From a bacterium D16-36 (GTDB lineage Bacteria > Bacillota > Clostridia > Lachnospirales > Lachnospiraceae): a stretch of 64,000 bases of DNA. This document shows positions 24,178-34,493 of the stretch, one piece after another (positions within the stretch are counted from its first letter, which is position 1; the number at the start of each line of letters is the position of its first letter). The stretch lies in the NCBI GenBank assembly GCA_003611745.1, contig RAYF01000038.1, forward strand, positions 1 through 64,000, in the 5' to 3' direction. The translations under genes were made by a program, and so were the position numbers. Below the pieces are notes generated by a model. That model ran no database searches, was not told where the DNA came from, and saw only the letters and a list, made by a program, of their open reading frames with translations.

Positions 24178-26544
24178 ATGAAGTTTGGAAATGGATGCTG
24201 GCTGCAGAGGGAAGGAATAGAATGCTTTGCACCACAGGAAGTGTATTTTGTTAATAAAGATGAGCGTGAAGTGATAATCTGTGCACCGACACATCATATT
24301 GAGCACAGGGGCGATACATTAGGAGGGATTAACCTGACAATCCGCATTACGGCTCTGCTTAAGGATGTGATACGGGTGCAGGTAAGCCATTATCTTGGGA
24401 CGGTAAAGAAGGGGCCGGAATTTGAGTTAAATCTGGCTGAGGCAGGTTTTATGCATACGGAGGAAACGGAGGATGAGTTGCTTATTCAGTCGGGGTCGCT
24501 TCTTCTACGGATTAATAAAAAGAGATGGGAGATGCGTTATGAGAGGGATGGAAAACTCCTGACTTCCAGCAGCGGAAGGGATTTGGCGTATATGCGCACG
24601 GACTGGAAGGGATTTGCCTATGATATGGATTCGGAGGGCAAGGCATATATGCGTCAGGAACTTGCCCTGGGCGTAAATGAGCATGTGTATGGGCTTGGAG
24701 AGCGTTTCAGCGCATTTGTGAAGAATGGGCAGTCGGTGGATATCTGGAATGAGGATGGGGGCACCAGTACAGAACAGTCGTACAAAAATATCCCGTTTTA
24801 TATGACAGATAAGGGGTATGGTGTATTTGTAAACCATCCGGAAAAAGTATCATTTGAGGTGGCGACAGAGCAGGTGGCAAAAGTAGAATTTTCCGTGCCG
24901 GGTGAGACACTGGATTATTTTGTGATAGATGGGCCTGCTATGAAGGATGTCCTGCAGAAATATACAGACCTGACGGGAAAGCCAGCACTTCCGGCGCCAT
25001 GGACTTTTGGCCTGTGGCTGTCCACTTCATTTACGACTAACTATGATGAAGAGACTGTTATGCAGTTCATTGATGGGATGAAAGAGCGCGGAATCGGGCT
25101 GCGCGTATTTCATTTTGACTGCTTCTGGATGAAGGAATTCCATTGGTCCGATTTTCTGTGGGACAGCCGCGTATTCCCGGATCCGGAGGGGATGTTAAGG
25201 CGGATAAAAGAAAAAGATTTAAATGTCTGTGTATGGATTAATCCGTATATTGGCCAGGAGTCTGTTTTATTTAAGGAAGGAATGGAGAAAGGATATTTTA
25301 TTAAACGGCCGAATGGGAATGTATGGCAGTGGGATATGTGGCAGCCGGGAATGGCGCTGGTGGATTTCACGAATAAGGATGCCTGCCTTTGGTTCCAGAA
25401 GAAACTGGAAGTCTTGTTGGATATGGGTGTGGACTGCTTTAAGACAGATTTTGGTGAGAGGATTCCAACAAACTGCGTATACGCAGATGGTTCCGACCCA
25501 GAAAAGATGCATAATTACTATACGTATCTGTACAATAAAGTTGTATTTGAATTGCTGGAGAAGAAGCGTGGAAAAGGGCAGGCGGTATTATTTGCGCGCT
25601 CAGCGACAGTAGGGGGCCAGAAATTCCCAGTGCATTGGGGGGGAGACTGCTGGTCTGACTACGTTTCTATGGAGGAAAGCCTGCGGGGCGGGCTTTCGCT
25701 TACAATGTCAGGCTTTGGCTATTGGAGCCATGACATCGGCGGTTTCGAAAGTACTTCGACGCCGGATGTCTACAAACGCTGGGCGGCATTTGGCTTGTTC
25801 TCTTCCCACTCAAGGCTTCATGGGAGCACCTCTTACCGTGTCCCATGGGCATACGATGAAGAGGCTGTAGAAGTGGTGCGCTATTTTACGGAGGTAAAGG
25901 CGCAGCTGATGCCTTACCTGTACCGGAATGCCATTGAGACATCGCAGACAGGTATTCCAATGATGCGGAGTATGGTGTTAGAATACACAGGGGACAGGAA
26001 CTGTGCTTATCTGGATAAACAGTATATGTTTGGGGATTCGCTTCTGGTAGCGCCGATTTTTAATGAAGAGGGCAGGGCGGTTTATTATTTGCCGGAAGGC
26101 ATCTGGGTCCACTATTTGACCGGTGAGGTGAAAAAGGTTGGCACGTGGTATGATGAACCGTGCGGCTATCTGGATATCCCGGTGTTTGTAAAGGAAAACA
26201 GCCTGATTGCAGTAGGGAATGTTAAAGGACGCCCGGATTATGACTATGCGGACGGCGTTACGGTTAAAGCATATACCCTGCTGGATGGCAGGGAGGCAGA
26301 GACTGTTGTGTATGGCATGAATCAGAGAAAAGAGACGACAGTTGCCGTAAAGAAGGAAAATAATATAATCCATATTTCGGTTCAGGCGGAAAAGCCATGC
26401 AGGGTTGTTCTGGTGCATGAGAAAGTAAAAGCCGTAGAGGGAGCGGAATGGGAGATGCAGGAAGAGGGATGTGCTATCACCTGTCAGGGCGATGCACAGG
26501 TGCAGGCGTATTTATATGGAGAAGAAAATGGAAACGAAAATTGA
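24178..26544 (+). CDS. yicI: GH31 alpha-xylosidase (YicI-like)
   Basis: This 788-residue cytoplasmic glycoside hydrolase probably releases alpha-1,6-linked xylose from xyloglucan oligosaccharides or isoprimeverose. The catalytic nucleophile is D424 in FKTDFGERIP, the YicI-type form, and the acid/base is D519 in SHDIGGF. Upstream, WTFGLWLSTSFTTNYDEE and FHFDCFWM fit the alpha-xylosidase subgroup. There is no signal peptide. The ATG at 24178 follows AAAAGGAG; an upstream in-frame ATG at 24109 lies before the promoter. It overlaps the GH3 gene by 17 bases and heads the glycan operon. Confidence 0.88.
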   Translation: MKFGNGCWLQREGIECFAPQEVYFVNKDEREVIICAPTHHIEHRGDTLGGINLTIRITALLKDVIRVQVSHYLGTVKKGPEFELNLAEAGFMHTEETEDELLIQSGSLLLRINKKRWEMRYERDGKLLTSSSGRDLAYMRTDWKGFAYDMDSEGKAYMRQELALGVNEHVYGLGERFSAFVKNGQSVDIWNEDGGTSTEQSYKNIPFYMTDKGYGVFVNHPEKVSFEVATEQVAKVEFSVPGETLDYFVIDGPAMKDVLQKYTDLTGKPALPAPWTFGLWLSTSFTTNYDEETVMQFIDGMKERGIGLRVFHFDCFWMKEFHWSDFLWDSRVFPDPEGMLRRIKEKDLNVCVWINPYIGQESVLFKEGMEKGYFIKRPNGNVWQWDMWQPGMALVDFTNKDACLWFQKKLEVLLDMGVDCFKTDFGERIPTNCVYADGSDPEKMHNYYTYLYNKVVFELLEKKRGKGQAVLFARSATVGGQKFPVHWGGDCWSDYVSMEESLRGGLSLTMSGFGYWSHDIGGFESTSTPDVYKRWAAFGLFSSHSRLHGSTSYRVPWAYDEEAVEVVRYFTEVKAQLMPYLYRNAIETSQTGIPMMRSMVLEYTGDRNCAYLDKQYMFGDSLLVAPIFNEEGRAVYYLPEGIWVHYLTGEVKKVGTWYDEPCGYLDIPVFVKENSLIAVGNVKGRPDYDYADGVTVKAYTLLDGREAETVVYGMNQRKETTVAVKKENNIIHISVQAEKPCRVVLVHEKVKAVEGAEWEMQEEGCAITCQGDAQVQAYLYGEENGNEN

Positions 26545-28774
26545 AAAGCTTTTAAAAGAATTAACTCTTGATGAGAAAATCGGCATGATACATGGGGATG
26601 GGCTGTTTCGCACAAAGGCGGTTGAGAGGCTGGGGATTCCAGCCTTGAAGATGTCAGACGGCCCTATGGGAGTGCGTCAGGAATTTGAAAATGATGCATG
26701 GAAAGCTGTCGGGAACAGTGATGATTATGTGACGTATCTGCCATGCAACAGTGCCATTGCATCGACATGGAACAGGGGGCTTGCCTATGAGGCCGGAAAG
26801 GTGCTGGGGGAGGAGGCCAGAGGACGCGGGAAGGATGTCATTCTGGCTCCCGGAATTAATATTAAGCGGAGCCCTCTCTGCGGCAGGAATTTTGAATACA
26901 TGAGTGAAGACCCATATCTGACAGGCGAGATGGCAGTCTCTTTGATTAAGGGTGTCCAGACAGCAGATACTGCAGCATGCGTGAAGCATTTTGCAGTTAA
27001 CAATCAGGAGACAGAACGCCTCTGGGTAGAAGCTGAGGTTAGCGAGCAGGCACTTAGGGAAATTTATCTGCCGGCATTCGAGAAGGCTGTCAGGGAGGGG
27101 GGAAGCTTCTCTCTGATGGGGGCATATAACCGCCTGAGGGGGGAGCACTGCTGTGAGAGCAAGGCACTTTTGAATGGAATCCTACGTAAAGAGTGGGGTT
27201 ATGACGGGATGGTTGTTTCGGATTGGGGGGCAGTCCATAAAACAAAAGAGGCTGCCGAGAGTGCTCTGGATATTGAGATGTCGGTGACGGATAATTTTGA
27301 TGATTATTTTATGGCTGAGCCGCTGAAAAAAGCAGTGGAGGCGGGTGAGATTTCTGAAACGCTGATTGATGAAAAGGTGAGGAATATCCTGCGTCTGATG
27401 TTCCGCCTGCATATGGTTGGCGGTGAGGAGAGAAAAGCTGGAAGTTATAATACTCCGGAACACAGGCAGTGTGTTCTGGAGGCGGCAAGGGAAGCTGTTG
27501 TGCTTCTAAAGAATGAACAGAAACGGCTGCCGCTTTGCAGGAACGATATAAAGAGGGTTCTGGTAATCGGCGATAATGCGGACAGACTTCATTCCTGTGG
27601 GGGCGGCAGCGCTGAGATTAAAGCACTGTACGAGATTACGCCATTGATGGGAATAAAAAAGCTGTTGGGCGGAAATGCGGATGTTACATATGTAAAAGGG
27701 TATGAGGCGGATGATATTAGCGAGCCATGCAGTGACGTGAACTGGCAGGCTGAAAGCCTTGAAAATGGTGGGGGTACAGTTGCCAGACAGGAAGCAGGGG
27801 ATACGGAACTTCTGGAAATGCAGAAAAACTTGAGGGAAGAAGCCGTGAGGCTGGCAGCGGCACGAAAGGGCGCAGGTGATAAGGGTGTGTCCGCAGATGC
27901 GGCAGGCGCGGTAGATGGGAAAGAAGCATTTCTATATGATACTGTCATATTTGTCGGTGGGCAGAACCATCTGCAGGATTTGGAGGGGCATGACCGTCCG
28001 GATATGAAACTGCCTTATGTACAGGATTTGTTGATTGAGAATCTGCTTGAGGTGCGCCCGGATATGGTTACTGTACTGATGTCCGGTTCCCCGGTAGAGA
28101 TGCCATGGCTGGAGGCTGCCGGGACACTTGTATGGCAGTGGTATGCCGGGATGGAGGGTGGAACCGCATTGGCGGAGGTGCTGTTTGGGATAGTAAATCC
28201 AAGCGGGAGGCTGCCGGAGACGTTTCCGGCATGCCATACAGACTGCCCTGCTCACTGTATCGGTGAGTTTCCGGGCGGGGAGAAAGTTTGGTACCGTGAG
28301 GGGATTTTTGTTGGCTACCGCTATTACAGTACGAGGAAGGTTCCGGTATTATTTCCATTTGGGCATGGGCTTTCTTATACAGAGTTTACGTTTTCAAATC
28401 TGCAGGTAAGGCAGTGTACAGATTCTGATAGAGAAAAAGAACTGTCCGTGCAGGTCAGTCTGGATGTGGCAAATACGGGTAGCAGGGCTGGCAAAGAGGT
28501 TATCCAGCTGTATGTTGGGAAAGAGGGGACACAGAAAGAACGCCCGGTAAGGGAACTTCGGGCGTTTGAGAAAGTGGAATTGGCAGCAGGGGAGAGCAGG
28601 AAAGTGACTTTTCACTTAGGCAGGGAAGCCTTTGCGTATTATGAGGAGTCAGAGGGGGCATTTCGTGCTGAGCCTGGCGAATATAGAATTTCTGTGGGAA
28701 AATCCGTAGATGACATCTGTGTCTATGCCTCATATTTCTTAAATACCCTGACAAGCGGGAAAGAGATACAATAA
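26528..28774 (+). CDS. GH3 beta-glucosidase
   Basis: This 748-residue intracellular enzyme removes non-reducing beta-glucosyl units. The N-terminal TIM barrel has KMSDGPMGVR, CVKHFAVNNQE and the nucleophile D232 in VVSDWGAV. The alpha/beta sandwich follows from about residue 340. A C-terminal fibronectin-III-like domain begins at FPFGHGLSYTEF. An insertion of about 70 residues, rich in A, E and G (near 430-500), lies in the sandwich domain. The ATG at 26528 follows GGAG, inside the end of the GH31 gene. Together with the alpha-xylosidase it can strip xyloglucan oligosaccharides stepwise. Its end overlaps the convergent yesL gene by 52 bases. Confidence 0.88.
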   Translation: METKIEKLLKELTLDEKIGMIHGDGLFRTKAVERLGIPALKMSDGPMGVRQEFENDAWKAVGNSDDYVTYLPCNSAIASTWNRGLAYEAGKVLGEEARGRGKDVILAPGINIKRSPLCGRNFEYMSEDPYLTGEMAVSLIKGVQTADTAACVKHFAVNNQETERLWVEAEVSEQALREIYLPAFEKAVREGGSFSLMGAYNRLRGEHCCESKALLNGILRKEWGYDGMVVSDWGAVHKTKEAAESALDIEMSVTDNFDDYFMAEPLKKAVEAGEISETLIDEKVRNILRLMFRLHMVGGEERKAGSYNTPEHRQCVLEAAREAVVLLKNEQKRLPLCRNDIKRVLVIGDNADRLHSCGGGSAEIKALYEITPLMGIKKLLGGNADVTYVKGYEADDISEPCSDVNWQAESLENGGGTVARQEAGDTELLEMQKNLREEAVRLAAARKGAGDKGVSADAAGAVDGKEAFLYDTVIFVGGQNHLQDLEGHDRPDMKLPYVQDLLIENLLEVRPDMVTVLMSGSPVEMPWLEAAGTLVWQWYAGMEGGTALAEVLFGIVNPSGRLPETFPACHTDCPAHCIGEFPGGEKVWYREGIFVGYRYYSTRKVPVLFPFGHGLSYTEFTFSNLQVRQCTDSDREKELSVQVSLDVANTGSRAGKEVIQLYVGKEGTQKERPVRELRAFEKVELAAGESRKVTFHLGREAFAYYEESEGAFRAEPGEYRISVGKSVDDICVYASYFLNTLTSGKEIQ

Positions 28775-29328
28775 GCCAGAAAGGCAAATCCAAAAATCAG
28801 GAGAAATGCCCGGAATGAAGGGGATACATACATGATTGTGCAGGCTGCAATAAAGATTAATACAATGATTGCAGTCTGTGCAGGATTTGTCAGGGCAATC
28901 AGCACGGAGTTTTTGATTGTCTGGCGCAGGGTGTTCTCAAACCGTGCATTTAGTGCAAATACATAGAAAGAAGAGATCAAATATAAAATTGTGCACAGTA
29001 CCAGAATAGCTAAAGAAATATTGCCAAATAAGGTGCCTGACTGCATCCAGAATACCAGATTGAATGCAAATACAGCCCCGATTCCTATGTAGAGGACTGT
29101 CAGACAGATACCGCTGATTAAGTTTTCTTTAAATGCCTTTAGGTAGGGGTGGATAATATAACCATGCTCCTCCCTCGCTTCCCGCATGGTAACAGAAAAA
29201 AGTGCGCTGAGTGCAGCACCTGTTGTTACGATAGGGATGCAGGTAATCAAAAAAATCAAATTTAACAGAACAAAGTCTGCTAATGTCTCAAGAAACCGGA
29301 AGACCGGGCTTTCCATATTGAATCTCAT
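28723..29328 (-). CDS. yesL: YesL-family (DUF624) membrane protein
   Basis: This 201-residue integral membrane protein has five or six hydrophobic segments, for example FVLLNLIFLITCIPIVTTG, ICLTVLYIGIGAVFAFNLV, ISLAILVLCTILYLISSFYV and PSFRAFLLIFGFAFLAYC. YesL proteins accompany rhamnogalacturonan and other oligosaccharide ABC importers in Firmicutes, with no proven activity. It lies opposite to the flanking genes between GH3 and the permeases. An AAGGAGG site precedes the ATG. The 3' end overlaps the GH3 gene tail to tail. Confidence 0.8.
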   Translation of the reverse strand: MRFNMESPVFRFLETLADFVLLNLIFLITCIPIVTTGAALSALFSVTMREAREEHGYIIHPYLKAFKENLISGICLTVLYIGIGAVFAFNLVFWMQSGTLFGNISLAILVLCTILYLISSFYVFALNARFENTLRQTIKNSVLIALTNPAQTAIIVLIFIAACTIMYVSPSFRAFLLIFGFAFLAYCISFPLVRVFKKYEA

Positions 29329-29503
29329 AATAGTTAATCCTCCTTTAAATTAGTGTTTTCTTAACCTGTATCTTACGAGGCAGCGAAAAAAAAGGATATA
29401 GAAAGAATTAGTGGTAAAGTACAGTTAAAAATAGGCATTATGAAAAAAAATACCTAAAAAATGTGATTTTATATGGATGTGAAGTCGGATTTTAACTTCA
29501 GTT

Positions 29504-30145
29504 TTGCCGATTGGGTTTGCCATCTTTTTGAATGAGATTAAATGCAAATGGTTTAAAAATCTAGTGCAGACACTTACCACGCTTCCGAACTTTATAAGCT
29601 GGGTACTGGTATATTCTGTAGCATTTAGTTTGTTTTCAAACAGCGGTATGGTAAATACTTTGCTTCAGAATATGGGGCTGGTTACTGACCCAATCCGTTT
29701 TCTGGACAGTGACGCCCATACATGGCTTTGGATGACATTGTGGAATTTGTGGAAAGGGCTTGGCTGGGGCGCGATTATGTATCTGGCAGCGATTGCCGGG
29801 ATTGATGCAGAGCTTTATGAGGCTGCGAGGGTTGACGGGGCGAACCGTTTCCAGTTGATGAAAAATATTACCCTTCCCGCATTGATGCCTACCTTCTTTG
29901 TATTGTTGATGATGTCGGTTGCAAATTTCCTGAATAATGGAATGGATCAGTACCATGTATTCCAGAATTCTTTTAACAAGGAACATATTCAAGTGTTGGA
30001 TTTGTACGTGTATAATATCGGTATGACGGGCAGCAGCCTGTCGCTGGCAACAGCGATCAGCATGTTAAAGAGTGTAGTCAGCGTGACGCTTTTGGCAGTT
30101 GTTAATCTTGTTTCAAAGAAGACACGCGGTGAGTCAATTATATAG
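29504..30145 (+). pseudogene. sugar ABC permease 1 (LplB-like), N-terminus missing
   Basis: The frame begins at a TTG (29504) inside what should be the second or third membrane segment (VLPIGFAIFLNE). It ends normally and retains the EAA loop YEAARVDGANRFQLMKNITLP-type contact with the ATPase. Full-length family members are about 300 residues; only 213 remain, and the stop at 29480 closes the frame upstream. About 90 N-terminal residues, including the first segments, are absent from all frames of the preceding 170 bases. A 5' deletion explains this. A short protein starting elsewhere is possible but would probably not assemble. Confidence 0.75.
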
Positions 30146-30160
30146 AAAGGGGTGGATGCA

Positions 30161-30500
30161 GTGAAAATAGAAGCAGAAAAACGAAAAAAAATGAGCAGTG
30201 GTGACATTACATTTAATGTGGAACTCTTTTCAGGATACACTGATTTATATTACTGACCAGAAACTTTATTCACTGCAGTATTTATTGTATACATACATTA
30301 ATCAGGCAAGTTCGCTGGCGGCGATGGTGAGGAGCAATGGCGCGGGGGCAGTCAGCGCTGCCGCACTTGCAACACAGCAGACGCCTACATCCATCCGCAT
30401 GACAGTATCTGTTATTGTTGTGCTTCCGATATTGTTTGTATATCCAATCTTCCAAAGGTTTTTTGTAAAAGGGATTATGATTGGTTCAGTGAAGGGTTAA
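30161..30500 (+). pseudogene. sugar ABC permease 2 (YtcP/AraQ-like), internally deleted
   Basis: A GTG at 30161 with a ribosome site starts KIEAEKRKKMSSGDITFN, the usual N-terminus of YtcP-type permeases. Within a few codons the sequence jumps, in another frame, to WNSFQDTLIYITDQKLYSLQ and continues to FVYPIFQRFFVKGIMIGSVKG-like family C-terminal residues at 30500. About 170 residues, including most membrane segments and the EAA loop, are gone, and the two halves are out of frame. The product cannot be a permease. Confidence 0.78.
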
Positions 30501-30525
30501 ATTAATTAATATGGAGGATATATAT

Positions 30526-32310
30526 ATGAAAAAGAAAACAATAAGCCTATTCTTATGTATTGTGCTTTTGGTATCCACAGTATTTTCCGGCTGTGGGAAT
30601 AGTGAGGGCAAGAAAGAGCCTTCTAAGAAAAATGAGGACGGAACCTATAGTGAGTTTATTTCGGTAGATGTATTTGACGCATTGGCAAACTATGAAGGTG
30701 TCCAGCCAGGGTGGTTTCAGAAAGTTGTAAAAGATAAATTTAACATGGAACTTAACATTATCGCACCGAATGTCAGCGGCGGTGGGGACACTTTGTTTCA
30801 GACGCGCTCCGCAGCGGGAAATTTGGGAGACCTGATTATCTCAGGTACTGACAACGGCCGTTTTAAGAACATGGCGGATGCAGGGCTTTTGGCTGACATG
30901 ACGGAACTTTTAAAGGATAAGGATGTTTTGAAAAATTATAAAGATGCGATTGATAAGACAAATAAACTTGTCGGCAAAAGCGGGATATGGGGAATTCCAA
31001 GTGAGATTTCCGTACAGTCCCCAGAAGTATCATCAGAGGGAATCGAACCGATGGTTGCTCCTTATGTAAGATGGGATTCGTATAAGGCAGCGGGATATCC
31101 GGAGGTTAAGACGCTGGATGACTGGATTCCGGTCATGAAGAAGATGCAGGAAAATACTCCGAAAAGTGATTCCGGTAAAAAGACATATGCAATCTCTTTA
31201 TTTAAGGATTGGGATGGCAATATGATGGTGAACGCCAAGAATATTGCCAGCCTGTATGGATATAATGAACTGGAGTTTGTGCTTTCTAAGGCAGACGGGA
31301 GTGATATTCAGGATATTACAACTGACGATGGGGAGTATGTCAAAGCATTGCGCTTCCTCTTTAAGGCAAATCAGGCAGGGCTGGTAGATCCGGAGTCTAC
31401 TACGCAGAATTATGATATTCTTTCCAATAAATACCGTGACGGGCAGGTTCTTACTTCCCTGTGGGGATTCCAGGGGCAGTCTGTCTATAATACAACGGAG
31501 CATAAGAAAAAAGGGGTAGGGTTTATGCCAATGTTTATTGAGGATTCTGCGCCATATTCGAGCGGCTGCTATTCAGAGGGGAATGGAAAGACTATCATCG
31601 CTATCGGCAGTCAGGCAAAAGATCCTGAGAGATTGGCAGATTTTATTGACTGGCTCTATTCTCCGGAAGGCATGGAAACTTCCGGGCAGGCAGGCGGAGC
31701 GGCAGGGCCTAAGGGGCTGACATGGGAAATGGAGGGAGATCAGGCAGTTATCACTGAGTTTGGTGAGAAGGCACTTCCGAATAATGATGTCCAGGTTTCG
31801 GATGAATGGGGCGGTGGCTCTTGGAAGGATGGAGTATCTGCATTGAATTTCAAGGCACTTTGTCTGGCAGATATTGATACGAATAACAATGAACCGTATA
31901 TGCAGACAATGTGGAGCTCCGTTTTGGCAAAGAATACAACAAAACTGGATAAAGACTGGCAGAATTATGCAGGAGGGGCGCAGACTACAATTGGATTTTT
32001 GGATGAAAAAAATGCATTGTCGGTAGCACCGGGAACTTCATTTGTTGCACCGGAAGAATCATCTGATATTACAACTCTCAGAAACCAGTGCAAGGCCGTT
32101 ATTGTGGACAGCTCATGGAAGATGGTATTTGCTAAGGATGAAGCAGAATTTAATTCTCTTCTCAAGGAGATGCAGGATACTGTGAAAGGGCTTGGTTACA
32201 AGGATGTACTGAAAGTAGATATGAAAAATGCTCAGGATGAAGCAAATGCAAGAATTCAGGTTGTAAAAGATTATAACGAAAAGCATCCTAATAGTGACAA
32301 AGACAAATAA
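30526..32310 (+). CDS. extracellular solute-binding lipoprotein (LplA-like)
   Basis: This 594-residue sugar-binding lipoprotein has a signal peptide of about 22 residues (KKKTISLFLCIVLLVSTVF) with lipobox FSGC, so it is anchored by C23. A large extracellular LplA/YtcQ-type binding domain follows (FNMELNIIAPNVSGGG, YVRWDSYKAAGYPEVKTLDDW). It should capture oligosaccharides for the permease pair encoded just upstream, but both permeases are broken. The frame looks intact throughout. The ATG at 30526 follows GGAGG; an earlier in-frame ATG (30511) overlaps that site. It may now serve other permeases or be a relic that has not yet decayed. Confidence 0.88.
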   Translation: MKKKTISLFLCIVLLVSTVFSGCGNSEGKKEPSKKNEDGTYSEFISVDVFDALANYEGVQPGWFQKVVKDKFNMELNIIAPNVSGGGDTLFQTRSAAGNLGDLIISGTDNGRFKNMADAGLLADMTELLKDKDVLKNYKDAIDKTNKLVGKSGIWGIPSEISVQSPEVSSEGIEPMVAPYVRWDSYKAAGYPEVKTLDDWIPVMKKMQENTPKSDSGKKTYAISLFKDWDGNMMVNAKNIASLYGYNELEFVLSKADGSDIQDITTDDGEYVKALRFLFKANQAGLVDPESTTQNYDILSNKYRDGQVLTSLWGFQGQSVYNTTEHKKKGVGFMPMFIEDSAPYSSGCYSEGNGKTIIAIGSQAKDPERLADFIDWLYSPEGMETSGQAGGAAGPKGLTWEMEGDQAVITEFGEKALPNNDVQVSDEWGGGSWKDGVSALNFKALCLADIDTNNNEPYMQTMWSSVLAKNTTKLDKDWQNYAGGAQTTIGFLDEKNALSVAPGTSFVAPEESSDITTLRNQCKAVIVDSSWKMVFAKDEAEFNSLLKEMQDTVKGLGYKDVLKVDMKNAQDEANARIQVVKDYNEKHPNSDKDK

Positions 32311-32333
32311 TATTTGTAAAAACTATTAATCCT

Positions 32334-32372
32334 CAGCGGAAGCGTCAGTATTGATGATTCCGCTGTTTCGGT
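32334..32372 (+). terminator. weak terminator after the binding-protein gene
   Basis: CAGCGGAA pairs with TTCCGCTG across a 16-base loop, followed by TTTCGGTTT. Confidence 0.45.
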
Positions 32373-32414
32373 TTGTATGGTATACTAAGTTTAAAAACAA
32401 GCGAGGGAGAATAT

Positions 32415-34433
32415 ATGGCTTACGGAAAGGGAATTAAAAAAATCTATTACGGCGGGGATTACAATCCGGAGCAGTGGCCGGAGGATGTCTGGAGGGAGGA
32501 TATGCGCCTGATGAAGAAGGCACATATCAATATTGTGACGCTGAATGTATTTAGCTGGGCGGCGCTGCAGCCGGACGAGGAAACATATTCTTTTGAGAAG
32601 CTGGATAAAATTATGGAGTTTGTCAGGGGGAATGGCTTAAGTGTCTGCATGGCAACTTCCACAGGGGCACATCCGGCATGGATGGCGAAACGTCATCCTG
32701 ATATATTGAGGACAGAGTTTAACGGGATGAAGCGGAAATTTGGCGGCAGGCATAATTCCTGCCCAAACAGCCCGGCATATAGGATGTATGCCCCGAGGCT
32801 TGCAGGCAAATTGGCGGAACGGTACAAAGATTTTGACAATATTGTTGCGTGGCATGTATCAAATGAGTTTGGAGGGGAATGCTACTGCGAAAATTGTGAG
32901 CGTGCATTTCAGAAATGGCTGAAAAAAAGATATGGGACGATTGAGAAAATGAACCAGAGTTTTAATACCTCATTTTGGGGGCATACGTTCTATGATTGGG
33001 ATGAGGTTGTCCTGCCAAATCTTTTAAGCGAACATTTTGAGGCGGAAAGGACAATGTTTCAGGGGATTTCCCTTGATTACAGGCGTTTTAATTCTGACAG
33101 CATATTGGAGTGCTTTCAGATGGAATATGATGCAATTCGCAGGGAAATGCCGGATGTACCGATTACAACAAACCTAATGGGGTTTTATAAGCCTCTGGAT
33201 TACCAGAAGTGGGCCGGAAGCATGGATTTTATTTCGTGGGACAGTTATCCTGCGCCGGATGACAGCCCTGCTGCTATCGCAATGAACCATGATTTAATGA
33301 GGGGAATCAAGGGACAGGATTCTTTTGTCCTGATGGAACAGACCCCAAGTGTGACAAACTGGCTTCCATACAATAAGTTAAAAAGGCCGGGGGAAATGCG
33401 CAGGCTGAGTTTTCAGGCAGCAGCGCACGGTGCAGATGCAATCCAGTTCTTTCAGATCCGCAGGAGTATTGGTGCGTGTGAGAAGTATCATGGGGCAGTT
33501 ATCGACCATGCCGGAAGGGATGACACAAGAGTGTTCCGTGAGGTGGAAGCGTTGGGGCAGGAACTTGAGACGTTAGGCGATCTGTTTCTGGAAGGGCGTA
33601 CACCATCAGAGACGGCAATTGTCTTTGACTGGGATAACTGGTGGGCATTAGAATATTCTGCAGGGCCAAGTGTGCTGATGAAGTACCTTGATGCGGTGAG
33701 GGATTTTTATACGGCATTTTTTGAGAGAAATATTCCAATAGATATGATAGGGGTGCAGGATGATTTAAGTGGTTATAAAGTAGTGGTGGCGCCGCTTCTC
33801 TATATGACAAAAGAGGGGTATGCAGATAAATTAAAGGAATTTGTAAAGGCGGGCGGAGTTTTTATTACCACTTACTTTAGCGGGATTGTGGATGAGCATG
33901 ATTTAGTAATAAGCGGGGGATATCCCGGCGAATTAAAGGATCTTCTTGGCATCTGGGTGGAGGAAAATGATGCTTTGCCGGAGGGCGAGCAGAATGCATT
34001 TACTTACCATGGAAAGGGTTACCACGCTAAGCTTATCTGCGACCTTCTCCATCTGGAGGGGGCGGGAAGCCTTGCTGAGTACGAAAAAGATTTCTATCAG
34101 GGGATGCCTGTACTGACAAAAAATAGATATGGGAAAGGGCAGGCTTACTATGTCGGCAGCAGGCCAACACCTGACTTTTACAGCCACTTTCTGGGGGATG
34201 TATTGCGTGAAGCAGGCGTTATGCCAGTATTGGATACCCCAGAGGGGATAGAGGCAGCGGCAAGGGATAACAGGAACGGAAGGACGTTATTCTTAATTAA
34301 CCATAATGCAGACAGTTCAAAGGTTGTCTTGGAAAAGGATTGTCTGGATGTAATTTCCAGAAAACAGTATCAGGCAGGAGATGCCTTGGAAATTGAAGCG
34401 GGCGGAGTGTTGGTTTTAAAGCAGGAGGGATGA
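32415..34433 (+). CDS. GH42 beta-galactosidase
   Basis: This 672-residue cytoplasmic enzyme hydrolyses terminal beta-galactosides, such as those on xyloglucan or galactan side chains. The barrel starts with YYGGDYNPEQWPEDVW. The acid/base is E151 in SNEFGG, followed by the zinc-type cysteine pair CYCENC. The nucleophile is E308 in LMEQTPS. The trimerisation and C-terminal beta domains follow. The ATG at 32415 is preceded by GCGAGGGAG. The enzyme completes the set needed to take galactosylated xyloglucan oligosaccharides apart, together with the GH31 and GH3 enzymes. Confidence 0.88.
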   Translation: MAYGKGIKKIYYGGDYNPEQWPEDVWREDMRLMKKAHINIVTLNVFSWAALQPDEETYSFEKLDKIMEFVRGNGLSVCMATSTGAHPAWMAKRHPDILRTEFNGMKRKFGGRHNSCPNSPAYRMYAPRLAGKLAERYKDFDNIVAWHVSNEFGGECYCENCERAFQKWLKKRYGTIEKMNQSFNTSFWGHTFYDWDEVVLPNLLSEHFEAERTMFQGISLDYRRFNSDSILECFQMEYDAIRREMPDVPITTNLMGFYKPLDYQKWAGSMDFISWDSYPAPDDSPAAIAMNHDLMRGIKGQDSFVLMEQTPSVTNWLPYNKLKRPGEMRRLSFQAAAHGADAIQFFQIRRSIGACEKYHGAVIDHAGRDDTRVFREVEALGQELETLGDLFLEGRTPSETAIVFDWDNWWALEYSAGPSVLMKYLDAVRDFYTAFFERNIPIDMIGVQDDLSGYKVVVAPLLYMTKEGYADKLKEFVKAGGVFITTYFSGIVDEHDLVISGGYPGELKDLLGIWVEENDALPEGEQNAFTYHGKGYHAKLICDLLHLEGAGSLAEYEKDFYQGMPVLTKNRYGKGQAYYVGSRPTPDFYSHFLGDVLREAGVMPVLDTPEGIEAAARDNRNGRTLFLINHNADSSKVVLEKDCLDVISRKQYQAGDALEIEAGGVLVLKQEG

Positions 34434-34493
34434 TATTTACTATATAGAAAAATATCATGAACCGTTTTGTTTCCTGCGGGAGAGGAGAGAAGT

